Of a stretch of DNA of 64,000 nt, positions 1 to 15,000 are shown piece by piece. How positions within the stretch are numbered: position 1 is the stretch's first letter; every line of letters starts with the position of its first letter. The DNA lies in the NCBI GenBank assembly GCA_020740775.1, contig JAHEWK010000003.1:186001-250000 (forward strand). The letters run 5' to 3'. Position numbers and translations under genes: made by a program. Below the pieces are notes generated by a model. The model did not search any database. It saw only the letters and a list, made by a program, of their open reading frames with translations, and was not told where the DNA came from. Source of the stretch: Ilyonectria destructans. Its lineage: Eukaryota > Ascomycota > Sordariomycetes > Hypocreales > Nectriaceae.

Positions 1-3000
1 TGCAGCAGTCGTTCCAGGCGACCTTCAGCGACCGCCAGAACCTGGCCGCCCTATTCTCGTCCCCTGAGCTTGCCGATTTGGGGCCTGTGACCACTGAACA
101 GCCGCTGTCTGCGACTGCTGACTTTGCGACCGCGATCCGTCGCGCCAAGGACTCGGTCGCGCGCGCTCAACCTCTGGGCGCCAGCGTCCCTTTCGCGGAG
201 CTGTCTGTTTCTTATGTGGACGAGGGCAGCTCTGCTGCATTTTTGAGCAACACTGTACATGATGATGTCCATGCGAATGGTAATGGACATGCGAACGGGA
301 ATGGCCATACCAACGGAAACAGTCATGTGAATGGCAACGGCCACACCAAAACTCAGCCCAATGGACATGCAAATGGCCATACCAACACCCAAGAAAACGA
401 GCCAAAGTCGCTATTCCGCCTCAAATTCACCGTCCGGACTTGGGGAGACCTCTTGATAGAGCTCGATTACCCCAAGAACTTGGCGCGCCAGAGCGACATT
501 CTGAAGTGGGTTGAGCAGTGTCGAGGAATCCTGGAAGCCGGAATCCCTCTGCTCGCCCAGGCTGCTCCCATCTACTCACTTTCGGACTTCCCTCACCTGC
601 CGCTCTCCTACTCGGAACTTGACAGATTCGTCAGCGCCACCAAGAAGTTCGGCTTCGACGCGATTGACAAGGTTTACCCAACTTCGTCGGTCCAGGACGG
701 TATTTTGCTTGCCCAGGTCCGATTCCCCGATCTATACCGAATCGACTGTATCTTCGAAGTCACCCACTCGAAATCGGCTGCGCGCGTCGATCTGGATATT
801 TTGGAAGATGCTTGGAGCGATGTTGTGGCTTACCACGCCACGCTCCGGACAGTCTTCACCTCGAGCGCGCGCGACGGCGCCATGTTCGACCAAATCGTTC
901 TCAAGCAGGTTGACCCCGAAGTCAAGAGGCTAGACACCGTTGGAGACTCCTCTACGGCTATCGAGGCCCTGCGTGCACGCAAGGAGGCTTCCTTTGTGGA
1001 TGATCGCCCTGCGCATCTGCTTACCATCTGCGCTACTACCGACGGCCGCGTCCACTGCAGGCTGGAGATTAGCCACGCCATCATGGACGGCATGTCTGGA
1101 GCTGTCGTGTTCGAGGATGTTTGCCGTGCGTACTCGGGTCGCCTGTCGGATGCGCCCGCGTCCGACTTTGGCGACTACATCGCCTATCTTCAGAGCCAAC
1201 CGAAGGGGCCGTCTCTGGAATACTGGGTAAACTTCCTCGACGGCGTTCAGCCCTGCCATTTCCCTGCCTTGATCGACCAGGTTGCCGGCCCTTCAAAGAT
1301 GAAGAGCGTACCTGTGGATATCAGCTCGAAGGAGCTCAAGAGCTTCTGCATGGCCCACGGCATTACCGGTGCCATGCTCCTGCAAGCTGTGTGGGGTCTC
1401 GTCTTGCGCGGCTACACCATGGCGGACGATGTCAGCTTTGGCTTCCTCGCATCCGGCCGTGATGTGCCCGTCGCTGGCGCTGACTTCATGGTTGGACCTC
1501 TGATCAACCTCTTGATCTGCCGCATCACCTTTGACAAGATGAAGACGTTTGAGGAACTCTTCTCCAACCTCAAGACCCAACTGAATGCTGCCATGGACAA
1601 CCAAAACGCCTCGCTAGCCGAGATCCAGCACGTGGTGGCCCCCGGCAAGCGCCAGATCTTCAACACTCTCCTGTCCATCATGTACTCCATGCCTGAAGAG
1701 TCCACCAGCGAGACTGAAGTCAACGTCGAGGGAATTGTCAACTACGCCCCAACTGAGTACGACATCACCCTCAACATTGACTTTAGCTCGGACAAGATGA
1801 CAATGTCCCTGGACTACTTCACTTCCATCATGTTGGATTCCCACGCCCGCAGCTTGGCTGCCTCATTCACAAAGGTCATGGACACGATTTTGAACAGCCG
1901 TTCGAAGACGTTGGCGGACGTCAGCGCCATCAGCCATCTCGACATGGCTGACATTGTCACTGATCACGAGCTGTTCCCTACTGTTGAATCCTGCTCGCAC
2001 TGGCAGATTCAAGAGCAGATCAAGACCAGCCCCGATGCCCCCGCCGTGAACTCCTGGGATCGCGACTTGACATACGCCCAAGTTGGCTTCTTCGCTTCCC
2101 GCCTCGCGTGGAAGTTGAAGCAGCTAGGTGCCGGTCCCGGAACGGTGATCCCCACCTGTTTCCCCAAGTCAGCGTGGGCCATCATTTCCATGGTGGCGGT
2201 GAACATGGCCGGCGCGGCCTTCGTCCCTCTTGATCCTGGTGCGCCGGAGTTGCGTCTGCAGGGCATCGTGCAAGACACCGGTGCAACCATTGCCCTCGCC
2301 GCGCCTGCTTGTGCGGAGAAGCTGGCTAATGTGGCAGTTGAGGTTTTCGTTGTCGACGAAGCGAAGCTGTCCCAATTACCGCCTGCGCCCGCGGCCGGAG
2401 TTGTCTCTGCGGTCCGACCCCAGGACCCAGCCTTCGTGATCTTCACCTCTGGTAGCACAGGACGGCCCAAGGGTATGGTCCACCAGCACAGCAGTATCTC
2501 CTCTACGGCTGCGGCATACGGCGGATCACTTCAGGTCGGACCGGGCACACGAGTATTCCAGTTCTCGGCCTACACTTTCGATATTGGTATTTTGGACACG
2601 CTGGTCACACTGATGCGTGGTGCTTGCGTCTGCGTTCCCTCAGACCACGCCCGTGTCAACGACCTGGCGGGTGCCATTAACGCCACCAAGGCCAACTGGG
2701 TGTTCTTGACGCCCACTGTCGCTGATCTCCTGCACCCGTCTGACGTACCAACGTTCAAGACGGTCATTCTCGGAGGTGAAGCCGTGCCGAAGAAGCTGGT
2801 GGAGCGTTGGAAGGATGATGTCCATGTCCACGCCATCTATGGACCGGCTGAGGCATCATGCTGCGCCTGGAACCCAACTGTAAGTACGGCCCCCAAATCT
2901 ACTAACCTCGGAAGACCTTTGTGTAGTGCCTTTTGGGTTGTCAACCCCACGAACCACCGGGAACTTTTGCCTATTGGCTGCATTGGCGAACTTCTGATTC

Positions 3001-6000
3001 AGGGACCTATGCTCTCGACTGGGTACCTGAATGTCGATGCCAAGGCAGCCGCCAACTTCCTCGAGGAAGTTGACTGGGTTCCCGATAATGGTTACGGATT
3101 CACCAGAGCCTACCGCACCGGTGACTTGGTGCGCCGAAACCCTGACGGCACATTCGATTACATGGGCCGCAAGGACACCCAGATCAAGCTGCACGGCCAG
3201 CGAATCGAATTGGGAGAAATCGAGACTCGATTAAACGAGTTCATCCCTCAGGACATGGGTGCGGTGGTCGATGTGCTCTCCCTGCAGCCGAGCAACCGTA
3301 AAGTCCTGAGTGCTTTCCTCTGGTTCACTGAGGGCCCCAATTTTGAGAACACGAGCGTGCATCTCGCGGAAACTCTCACCGACGAGATGCGTCAAACCAT
3401 TACGCATCTCAACACCTCCATCACCACTACCCTGCCCGCCTACATGATTCCGTCCGTATGGCTCGTTTTCCGTGGCAGGCCCCACCAAAACGCCTCCGGC
3501 AAAGTCAGCCGTCGGCATCTCGTCGAATTTGGCCAGAGCATTCCCGCAGATGAGGTTCTGAAGTTCTCCCTCGGAGCAGTAAAGACTGAGCCGCCTACAA
3601 CGGAGATGGAGCTTCGGCTGCGAGATATGTGGGCTCAGGTTCTTCACTTGCCGCATGAGGAGATTGGAAAGAACGATAGCTTCCTCCAGATCGGCGGTGA
3701 CTCCATCGCGGCCATCCAGCTGGTCTCGTTGGCGATGCAGCAAGGCATCACTCTGACAATCGCAGAGATCTTCGAGGATTCTCGTCTCTGCCACATGGCC
3801 GCCACCGCTGTCTTGGAGGAGGAGGGTGAGACCTATGAGGCGGTTCCTTTCAGTCTTCTCAAGAGCGGCGAGATCAACTCGGTCAAGGCGGCCGTTCAGG
3901 CTCAGTGTGGCCTATCGACCCAGCAGGACATCGAGGATATATACCCCTGTACAAGTCTCCAGGAAGGTCTTATGGCCTTGGCTGTTAAGCAGCCTGGGTC
4001 CTATATCGCCAAGTACTTCTACCGCATCCCCGAGCACATCGACACCGCTCGCTTCAAGACTGCATGGGAGCGGACTGTTGACCTTTGCGACAACTTGCGC
4101 ACCAGGATCATTGCTTCAAACGGCACCTCTTACCAGGCCATTGTCAAGGACGAGCCTGCTTGGGTCTCCACAGATGGCCTTGAGCTGCAGGCTGTCTTGG
4201 ACTCTGCAAAGACCAACTCCGAGATGCGATATGGCTCGCGTCTGTGCCACTATGCCCTCGTTACGGAAAAGACTGGAGAGCGCTTTTTCGTACTTATTAT
4301 CCACCACTCTGTCTTTGACGGCTGGAGTCTGAACGTCATACTTGAAACCCTCTATAGTGTGTACCACAGAGAGGCCACTCAAGAGCTGAAGCCGTATTCC
4401 AGCTTTATCAACTACATTGCACAACTTGATCAGACCGAAGCGGGCGCATACTGGAAGAGTCAGCTCGAGGGTGCTCAGCCGTCTACATTCCCCCGTGTCG
4501 ACACCAAGGCCGCCTCTAAGGCAGCCAGTTGCGTTTCGAGGACAAACATTCCCTTCAAGCAGTTGGGCAACGGCTCTATTACCAAGGCCACTGTTCTTCG
4601 AGCCGCTTGGGCTATCGTCCTGGCCAGGTACTGTGATGCCGAAGACGTCTGTTTCGGTACAACTGTCTCTGGTCGTCAAGCCTCAGTTACCGGCATCGAA
4701 AAGATGGCCGGACCGGCTGTCGCCACTGTTCCTATTCGAATTCGCCTAGACAAGGAACAGAAGGTGTCCAGCTTCCTTCAAGATGTGCAGCGCCAAGCCT
4801 CCAAGATGTCTGAGTACGAGCAGTTTGGTCTGCGCAACATCTCAAAGCTCGGCGAGGACGCTAAGGAGGCTTGCGACTTCTCCAGCTTGCTGGTTATCCA
4901 GCCCGTGTCGAGGCTGGCCAACACCACTGGCTCTTCCAAGGCCGTCTTGGTCTCCCATGGCTCTGAGCAATACGAGGAGGAGGGAGCGTTGGAGGGCTAC
5001 TTCACGTACCCATTGGTCCTCCAGGGTTTGACATACGACGATCACGTCGAACTTATGCTCATTTACGACCCGGCTATTGTGCCTGAAGCCCAGATCCAAG
5101 CCCTGTCGCACCACTTTGACCGCACTGTGCAGCAGCTTATTGCACACGAGGATTCCATTCTTGGTGCCATGTCCATCACCAGTGACTTTGACATGGTCAA
5201 GGCATTCGACTACAACCGCGAAGAAACCGAGATCCTGCGCACCACTGTGCACAGTCTTGTTGAGAGGCAGTCGCAGATCCGACCTGACGCATCCGCCATC
5301 GATGCCTGGGACGGCAAGCTGACTTACTCTCAACTCAATGCTTCCGCAAATAGGTTGGCTCACCATTTGATCAAAACCGCCCAGGTTCTTCCTGGCGATC
5401 TTGTTCACGTTTGCTTCGAGAAATCAGTCTGGTTCTTCGTTTCTATTCTGGCCATCAATAAAGCTGGCGGCGCTTGGGTTCCTCTAGACCCCTCGCATCC
5501 TGCCCAGCGCCAACGCCAGATTGTGGACCAGACCCGCGCGAAGCTGGCTCTGGCATCCCCTGCTACAGCTGCCAAGTGTATCGACTTGGTCGCTGAAGTA
5601 ATTGAGGTCTCAGCTTCATTGGATAACCAGCTAATTGCCGACGTCGGTCGCAATCCTCTGGCTCCTGTGTGCGACGTCACCCCAGACCACGCTGCCTATA
5701 TCCTATTTACGTCCGGTAGCACAGGTACCCCGAAGGGTCTGGTAATGCAGCATGGTGCTGTATGCACCAGTCAGACTGCCATTAGCAGACAGCTGGGACT
5801 GACTTCTCGAGTCCGAATCTTGCAATTTGCCTCCTTCGTCTTTGACCTCTGTATCGGCGAAATTATTGCCCCGCTGATTTCTGGAGCCACCCTCTGTATC
5901 CCTTCAGAGGATACCCGCATGAATGGTCTGAAGGACTTCATCAATGATATGGCGATTAACTGGGCCTTCCTGACCCCGGCCTTTGCCCGCACCCTTCAGC

Positions 6001-9000
6001 CTGACGATATTCCTAACCTTGAGCTTCTACTCCTTACAGGTGAAGCCGTCGGCCGGGACATTTTCGAGACCTGGGTTGGCAAGCTACGCCTCACCACGGG
6101 CTGGGGCCCAGCTGAGACCTGCGTTTTCAGTACCCTCCACGAATGGAAAACTGCAGAGGAGTCGCCGCAGACTGTAGGACGCCCTGTTGGAGGTTACTGC
6201 TGGATCGTTGATCCTCAAGATCCCCAGAAGCTGGCTCCGATAGGTTGCGTGGGCGAAGTCGTTATCCAAGGCCCTACCATCCTGCGTGAGTATCTGGCAG
6301 ACCCAGCCAGAACTGCTATGTCAACTGTCAGTTCGCTCCCTGACTGGGCACCACGCCGGACCTCGCCCTATTACGGCCGCTTTTTTAAGTCTGGTGACCT
6401 TTGCTATTATAACCCAGACGGCACGATTGAGTTCGTAAGCCGAAAAGATACGCAGGTCAAGATCCGTGGTTTACGTGTGGAATTGGGCGAAGTCGAGCAT
6501 CACTTACGAGCAGCCCTTGGCGGCGTCCGACAAATCGTCGTCAACGTCCTCAAGGGCGATGCCGGAAGCAGCCTTGCGGCATACTTCTGCTTCAACGATG
6601 AGACGCGCATTCTGACTGGGAGCGTTGAGTCTCATGTCGACAACGTCTTGCTTCCACTTACGGCCGACCTCAAGAGTCAGATTGCTGCCGCAGTCGGACA
6701 CCTTAGCATCACGTTGCCCAACTACATGATTCCGACAGTCTTTATCCCCTGCCGCTTCATGCCGTCCATCACTTCAACCAAGTTGGATCGGGGTGGTCTT
6801 AATCGTTTGACTTCCACCATCAGCCGGGACGCCCTAGCCCAGTACTCCCTTGTGGATAGTGAAAAGCGAGCTCCTGCCACCCCCATCGAATTCGAATTGC
6901 AAGGCATCTGGGCCGAGATCCTGAAGATTCCTAGAGAGTCAATTGGCCGTGATGACAACTTCTTGAGAATTGGCGGCGACTCCATTACAGCTATTCAACT
7001 CGTCACTATGGCTAGGGACGCTGGCCTGATGATTAGCGTCAAGGAAGTCTTCGATGACCCTAGACTGTCAGCTGTGGCTGCCTGTGTTGTCGAAGGCGAG
7101 GAAGATTTCTCGCACTCAGAACCTTTCAGTCTGCTGCCCAGCGGCGAGGTTGATATCATCAAGCGCACTGTTAGAGATCAGTGTGGCCTTTCCAGCGACT
7201 CGGAAGTCGAGGATGCCTACCCCTGCACGAGTCTCCAGGAAGGTCTCATGGCTCTGGCCGTCAAACAGCCTGGATCTTATATCGCCAAGAACATTTATCG
7301 CTTGCCCGATGGTGTTGATATTGGTCGCTTCAAGTCAGCCTGGGAGCGCACTATCGAGATCTGCACCAATCTGCGTACGAGGATCGTGATCCAGGACGGC
7401 GTCACGATCCAGGCTGTTATTCCCGAAGTGGTTGACTGGGAGTCTACGAACGGTCTTGGGCTCAGCGCTTTCCTCGAGTCTGCCAAATCTATCCACATGA
7501 AATACGGGTCACGCCTCTCCCGTTATGCCCTCATTTTGGAGCCTAATGGCGACAAATATTTTGTGTTCATGGCACATCACGCTGTATTCGACGGTTGGAG
7601 TCTGAACGTGGCCCTCAGCACACTGTACAGCGTGTATCGAGATGGCTCTGTTCCGGAACTCCGTCCTTATGCTGATTTCATCAGCTATGTCACCCAAATT
7701 GACCAGCCCGCTGCTGGCGCATACTGGAAGGATCAGCTCGAAGGTGCGCAGCGCGCTACATTCCCTCGAGCTGATGCTGCGACCGATGTCAAGCCGGCCA
7801 GCCGTGTGATGAAGACTAATATTTCTTTCCCTGAGTCAACGGATAATTCCATTACCAAAGCTACGATCCTCCGTAGTGCTTGGGCTATGGTTCTCGCCAA
7901 ATATTGCGATTCTGACGATGTTTGCTTTGGAACAACGGTCTCTGGTCGCCACGCAGCTGTTTCTGGCATCGATAAGATGGCTGGACCGGCTGTAGCTACA
8001 GTCCCAGTCCGAGTACGCCTTGGCCCAGACCAGTCAGTAACCAGCTTCCTCCAGGGTGTGCAGCAACAGGCTGTAGAGATGGTCACATACGAACAATTTG
8101 GCCTTCGCAATATTGCCAAGGTCAGCTCCGAGGCTCACGAAGCCTGCGAGTTCTCGAGTTTGTTGGTCGTCCAGCCAGTGCAGCACGAGTTCACTGCAAG
8201 CGATGAAACGGACATGATGCTGCTTTCTTCCGTCTCGGAGATGTACGAGGAGGAGGCTTTGGAGGGCTATTTCAGCTATCCCTTGGTCATCCAAGGACTC
8301 ACACATGACAACCACGTTGAGCTCCTGCTTATCTACAATCCCAATGCCATTCCCGAGCAACAGATTCAGGCGCTATCCCACCACTTCAACCGCGCCGTCC
8401 AGCAACTTCTGACGGAACAAGACGCACAACTCAGCGCGCTTTCAATAGCTAGTGAGTGGGATCTTACCAAGGCTCTCGAATATAACACCGAGGACCCTGA
8501 GATCCTCCGCACTTGTGTTCATCAACTGTTCGAGGCACAGGCCCGCCGCCGACCACACGCAATTGCTATCCAGGCTTGGGATGGCCGCTTGACCTACTCA
8601 CAACTGGATAGTGCGGCTAATCGACTCGCTACCTATCTTATGGATGAGATTGATGTTAAGGTGGGCGATTTCGTTCCTCTTTGCTTCGAGAAGTCAGTCT
8701 GGTTTTACATCGCAATGCTAGCCATCAACAAGGCTGGCGGCGCGTGGGTGCCATTGGATCCTTCTCATCCACTCTCGCGTCAGAAGCAAATCATTGCGCA
8801 AACTGGAGCCAGCGTCATTCTTGCATCGCCGCAAAACTTTGCCAAGAGCGCCGCCTTGGTTCCCAGCGTTATCGAGGTCGCGTCTGAACTTGACGAGGAA
8901 TTGATCGACAATTATGGCCGTGATCCCAAGCCGCCTGCTCGGGATGTGTCGCCTGACCACGCTGTATACGTGCTGTTCACCTCCGGCAGTACAGGTACCC

Positions 9001-12000
9001 CTAAGGGTCTTGTTATGCAACATGGTGCTGTATCCACGAGTCAAACGGCTATTGGCAAGCGTCTTGGATTGACATCGGCCGTCAGGATTCTTCAGTTTGC
9101 TTCCTACGTCTTCGACCTGTGCATTGGTGAGATCATCGCTCCGTTGATCTCGGGAGCTACCCTCTGTGTCCCTTCTGAGGAAACCCGTATGAACGGCCTT
9201 CGGGACTTTATCAATGCCCAGCAGATCAATTGGGCCTTCCTTACCCCAGCCTTTGTGCGCACCTTGAGGCCCGAGGATATGCCCGGCCTAGACCTGTTGT
9301 TGCTGACTGGCGAAGCCGTCGGTCGGGACGTCTTTGAAACCTGGGTCGGCAAGCTACGCCTTGTGACCGGTTGGGGTCCTGCCGAGACCTGTGTGTTTAG
9401 CACCTTACACGAATGGTACTCGGCCGACGAGTCACCCCAGACTGTTGGTACCCCTGTTGGCGGTCGCTGCTGGATCGTTGACCCGAATGACCCTAACCGT
9501 CTTGCTCCTACCGGCTGTATCGGCGAAGTTGTTATTCAAGGCCCGACTATCTTGCGAGAATACCTCGCAAACCCGGTTATTACGAAGCAGTCGACCGTCA
9601 CGTCGCTCCCTGAGTGGGTGCCTCGCCACAATGCAACTCACTGGTCTCGATTCTTTAAATCTGGCGATCTCTGTTATTACAACACGGACGGTACGATTGA
9701 GTTTGTGAGCCGTAAGGACACTCAGGTCAAGATTCGAGGCCTCCGTGTGGAGCTTGGAGAGGTTGAACATCATCTCCGCGCCGCTTTGGCTGGCGTGCGC
9801 CAGGTTGTTGTCGACGTTCTCAAAGGAGAAGCTGGACCTAGTCTTGTGGCTTACTTCTGCTTCTCCGATGAGACGCGGAACAGCTCTGGAGTCGACAAGA
9901 GCATTTTCCTTCCGCTCACTGCTGATCTGAAGAGCCAAGTCACGGCTGCCATCGGTCAGCTCAGCGTGGAACTCCCTAGCTATATGGTCCCGTCTATGTT
10001 CTTTCCCTGCAAGTTCCTACCATCTATCAGCTCAACTAAGCTAGATAGAGGTGGCCTCAAGCGATTAACAATGTCGCTTGATAGAACATCACTGGCACCA
10101 TATTCTCTCGCGGATAGCGAGAAGCGTGCTCCAAGTACCGCTATGGAGGTTCGGCTTCAAAAGATGTGGGCGGACATCCTGAAGATTCCCACAGAGACAA
10201 TTGGCCGGGATGATAGTTTCCTCCGCATTGGTGGTGACTCGATTACTGCTATCCAGTTTGTCACCACTGCTAGTGAGGACGGCTTGTCAATCACTGTTAA
10301 GGACGTTTTTGCCGACCCTAGGCTCTCGGCTGTTGCCGCCAAGGTGGTTGAAGGCCAAGAGGAAGAGACCTACGAAGCGCAACCCTTTGACTTGTTGCCG
10401 GACAACGAGGTTGCCATTGTGAAGCGCGCCATTCGAGACCAGTGCCGTGTTTTGAACGAGGACAGTATTGAAGATGCCTATCCTTGCACAAGTCTACAGG
10501 AAGGTCTCATGGCCCTTGCTGTCAAGCAGCCCGGTTCATACATTGCCAAATATGTCTACTCAATTCCCGACCATGTCGATACCACTCGATTCAAGGCCGC
10601 CTGGAACCAGACTGTGCAGCTCTGCGGTAACTTGCGAACCCGAGTCGTCGGCTACAATGGTGTCTCATACCAGACTGTTCTACGGGAGCAGCCGGTTTGG
10701 GAATCCACTGCCGGTTACACCACCGCCTCCTTTATGGATTCTGCAAAATCCCTAGAGATGCAATATGGTTCCAGACTATGCCGCTATGCCCTTGTCACGG
10801 ACAAGGACGGAAAGCGCCACTTCGTTCTTATTATGCATCACGCAGTCTTCGATGGATGGAGCTTGAACGTTGTCCTCAACACCCTCTACAGCCTCTATCG
10901 GGACGAGCCCACCCCAGCGCTGCAGCCATACTCCAAGTTTATCAACTTCATCGCGAACCTCGATACGGATGAGGCGGCTGCCTATTGGGAGTCCCAACTT
11001 GAGGGTGCCCAGCGTGCTACCTTCCCGCACATGGATGTTGCATCGGATTCCAAACCTATCAGCCGAACGATGACGACTAAAATCCAGTTCCCTAAGGGTA
11101 GCGACAACTCAATCACAAAGGCAACCGTCCTCCGCGCGGCTTGGGCTATAGTACTGGCACGATACTGCGATACTAATGATGTCTGCTTCGGCACTTCAGT
11201 CTCCAGTCGCCAGTCTGCTGTTACTGGTATCGACAAGATGGCCGGACCTACGGTTGCGACCGTGCCGATCAGAATTCGTCTCGATACTGACCGGGCCGTA
11301 TCAAGCTTCCTTGAGGATATCCAACAACAGGCCACAGATATGGTTGCGCATGAGCAGTTTGGTCTGCGTAATATTTCTAAGCTTGGAGCCAACGCCAAGG
11401 AGGCTTGCGATTTCTCTAGCTTGCTGGTTATCCAGCCAGTTCAACATGTGCCCACTTCGGCTGAGTCTCCGGAGACCGTTCTCATGGCCGACGGCTCAGA
11501 ACAGTCTGACGAGGGAGCTCTGGAGGGTTACTTTACATACCCGTTGGTGCTTCAGGGACTCACGTACCATGACCACGTTGAGCTGCTTCTCATTTACAAC
11601 CCTGACGTCGTCGCCGAAGCCCAACTGCAGGCTCTGTCCAAGCACTTCGATCACGCTGTTCAGCAGCTACTTACCAAGGGTGACGCCGCCTTGAGCACAG
11701 TTTCCATCGCCAATGACTGGGACATAGTCAAAGCTGTGGAGTATAATGCGGAGGATCCCGAAATCATCCGTGCTTGCGTCCATCAGCTCGTTGAAGGACA
11801 GGCACACCGTCAGCCTGATGCCATTGCTATCCAGGCTTGGGATGGCGTCCTGACATACTCTCAACTCAATAATGCTGCCAACAGACTGGCCCATCATCTA
11901 GTGGAAGTTGCCAAGGTTAGAGTGGGAGATCTAGTACACGTCTTCTTCGAGAAGTCGGTCTGGTTCTTTGTCTCTATTTTGGCAATTAATAAATCGGGCG

Positions 12001-15000
12001 CAGCTTGGGTCCCATTGGACCCCTCGCATCCGATCCAGCGGCAGAAGACAATCATCCAACAGACTCGGGCTCGCCTGGCTCTATGCTCAACAGCATATGC
12101 CGAGAAATGTGCCACTCTTGTACCGAGCATCGTCGAAGTCACAGCTTCACTCGACCAGAGACTCACTGCCTCAATGGGCTGCCCTGCCGCACCCATCTGC
12201 CGTGTTACTCCAGACCACGCTGCATATGTTCTATTTACGTCTGGAAGCACCGGCACGCCTAAGGGCTTTGTCATGATCCACAGCGGTGTGTGCACTAGTC
12301 AAACTGCTATTTGCAAGAGACTAGGTATGACGCCGCAAGTCAGAATACTGCAATTCGCTTCCTATGTCTTCGATCTGTGCATTAGCGAAATCGTGGCACC
12401 TTTGATCACTGGAGCTACTCTCTGCGTTCCGTCTGAAGATATTCGTATGAGCGGTCTTAAGGATTTCATCAATGACTTCCAGGTCAACTGGGCCTTCCTA
12501 ACCCCCTCTTTTGCACGCACCTTGAAGCCAGAAGAGATGCCTGGTCTTGAGCTGTTGCTTCTGACTGGAGAGGCTGTTGGGCGCGATGTGTTTGAGAATT
12601 GGGTTGGAAAGCTGCGCCTAACTACAGGCTGGGGTCCTGCTGAGACATGCGTTTTCAGCACTCTGCATGAGTGGACGTCAGTAGAGGAATCCTCCCAGAC
12701 TGTTGGTCGACCGGTCGGTGGCTTCTGTTGGATCGTCGATCCCCAAGATCCTCAGAAATTAGCCCCAATAGGCTGCGTTGGCGAAGTTGTGATCCAGGGC
12801 CCAACTCTTCTCCGCGAATACCTTGATGATCCCATTAAGACGCAATCATCAATGGTTACCTCTCTTCCCGAATGGGCGCCCCGTCGCGACTCGTCGCCTT
12901 ACTGGAACAGATTTTTCAAGTCTGGCGATCTTTGCTACTACAATCCTGACGGGACTATCGAATTCGTCAGCCGCAAGGACACGCAGGTCAAGATCCGTGG
13001 CCTTCGTGTTGAATTGGGAGAGGTTGAGCACCATTTGCGCGAATCCCTTGAAGGTGTGCACCAAGTCGTGGTGGATGTCTTCAAGGGGGATGCTGGCACG
13101 AACCTCATTGCCTATTACAGCTACAGCGATGAGACTCGCACTTCTGGCCGTGCTGATGTCAATGCTGATAGTATCTTCATTCCGCTCGCTGGCGATCTGA
13201 AGACTCAAATCACTGCTGCAGTTGGCAATTTGACTGTTGCCCTACCCAGCTACATGATCCCAACTATGTTTTTCCCTTGCCGCTTTATGCCCTCGATTAC
13301 GTCCACCAAATTGGACCGAGGCGAACTCAAGCGGATGACGTCTTCCCTGCCACAAGAGGTGCTAGCCAAACACTCACTTGTGGATAGCGAGAAGCGTGCA
13401 CCCGAAACGCTTATGGAGAAGAGGGTCCAAGAAATGTGGTCGAGCATCTTGAAGATGCCAGCTGAATCAATTGGCCGCGACGACAACTTCATGCGCATTG
13501 GAGGTGACTCCATCATCGCGATCCAATTCGTTACCGCTGCCCGAGATGCTGGCTTGTCGATTACAGTCAGGGATATTTTTGCCGATCCTCGACTTTCTGC
13601 TGTGGCCGACAAGATGCTCGAAGGAGAAGCCATTGACGCCCGCGAGGTCAAGCTATTCGAAATGATTCCCAGTAGCGAAGTTGAGGACGTTATGTCGACC
13701 ATCCAGGCCGAGTGCGACCTCCGCGACGACCAGGTCATCGAGGATGCCTACCCTTGCACCAGTCTTCAGGAAGGCCTTATGGCATTGGCAGTCAAGCAGC
13801 CGGGTTCTTATATCGCCAAGAATATTTATACCCTGCCAAAGAACGTTGACGTTGCCCTCTTTAGAGCTGCCTGGGAGCGCACAATGGAGCTTTGTGGCAA
13901 CCTACGCACCAGAATCGTTCTGCATAATGGCGTCTCGACACAGGCTGTTATTCGAGAGGAGCCCTCTTGGGAACCTACCGATGGTACGGACCTCGAGTCT
14001 CTCATGCACACCACCAAGGGCATGACAATGCAGTACGGTTCTCGACTCTGCACTTATGGTCTATTGGTCGAAGGCAGCGGAAAGGTATCCTTCATGCTCA
14101 ATATCCACCACGCTATCTTCGACGGCTGGAGCTTGAACGTGGCACTGAGCACCCTACACTCTGTCTACCGCGGCGAGTCTGTCCAGACACTCCAGCCTTA
14201 TTCTGGCTTTATCAAGTATGTCACAGAGATTGACCAAGAAGCTGCCACTGGTTATTGGAAGGATCAGCTTGACGGCGCCCAGCGTGCCACATTCCCCCGC
14301 GCCGACGTCAGTGAATCCCAGCAGAAGGCACACATTATGAAGACCAAGATTTCGTACGCAGATTCGGCAGACAACTCCATCACCAAGGCTACAATTCTGC
14401 GTGCCGCGTGGGCCATCGTCCTTGCCAGATACTGCGATACAGATGATGTCTGCTTTGGCACAACGGTTTCTGGGCGTCACGCCCCTGTGGCAGGCGTTGA
14501 TAAGATGGCCGGACCTGCTGTTGCTACTGTGCCTGTCAGAGTACGTCTTGATAAGCAACAGCCAGTCTCAAGACTCCTACGAGATATTCAGCAGCAAGCT
14601 TCAGAGATGGTGGCATATGAGCAGTTTGGCCTCCGCAATATCACCAAGCTTAGCTCTGAGGTTCAGGAAGCATGTGACTTCTCCAGCTTGCTCGTCGTTC
14701 AACCAGTCCAGCACGCGATCAAATCAGGCAGTGACACCGAATCAACTCTCCTTTCCGTTGACTCGGATGAACACGAGGAAGAGCTCTTGGAGGGATACTT
14801 CAGCTACCCGTTGGTTCTGCAGGGATTGACACACGATGACCACATCGAGCTTATGGTCATCTATAACCCGGCCGTCGTATCTAAGTCTCAGGTCGAAGCC
14901 CTGTCTTACCATTTCGACCATACCGTACAGCAACTGTCGGCTCAATCTAACAAGCCCCTAGAGACTGTATCAGTTGCTAGCGAATGGGATCTCCAGAAGG

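Noticed and set aside
78..80. TTG as the NRPS start codon
   Set aside because: The frame is open upstream to the window edge and the TTG lies inside domain sequence. The true start is outside the window.
2880..2926. Perfect-looking intron signals (GTAAGT, CTAAC, GTGTAG) inside adenylation domain 1
   Set aside because: The 47-nt segment is not a multiple of three, and splicing would shift the frame. Unspliced, it encodes the expected A-domain block ending NLGRP before FWVV. It is best read as coding sequence, although rare mis-splicing could be tested in RNA-seq.
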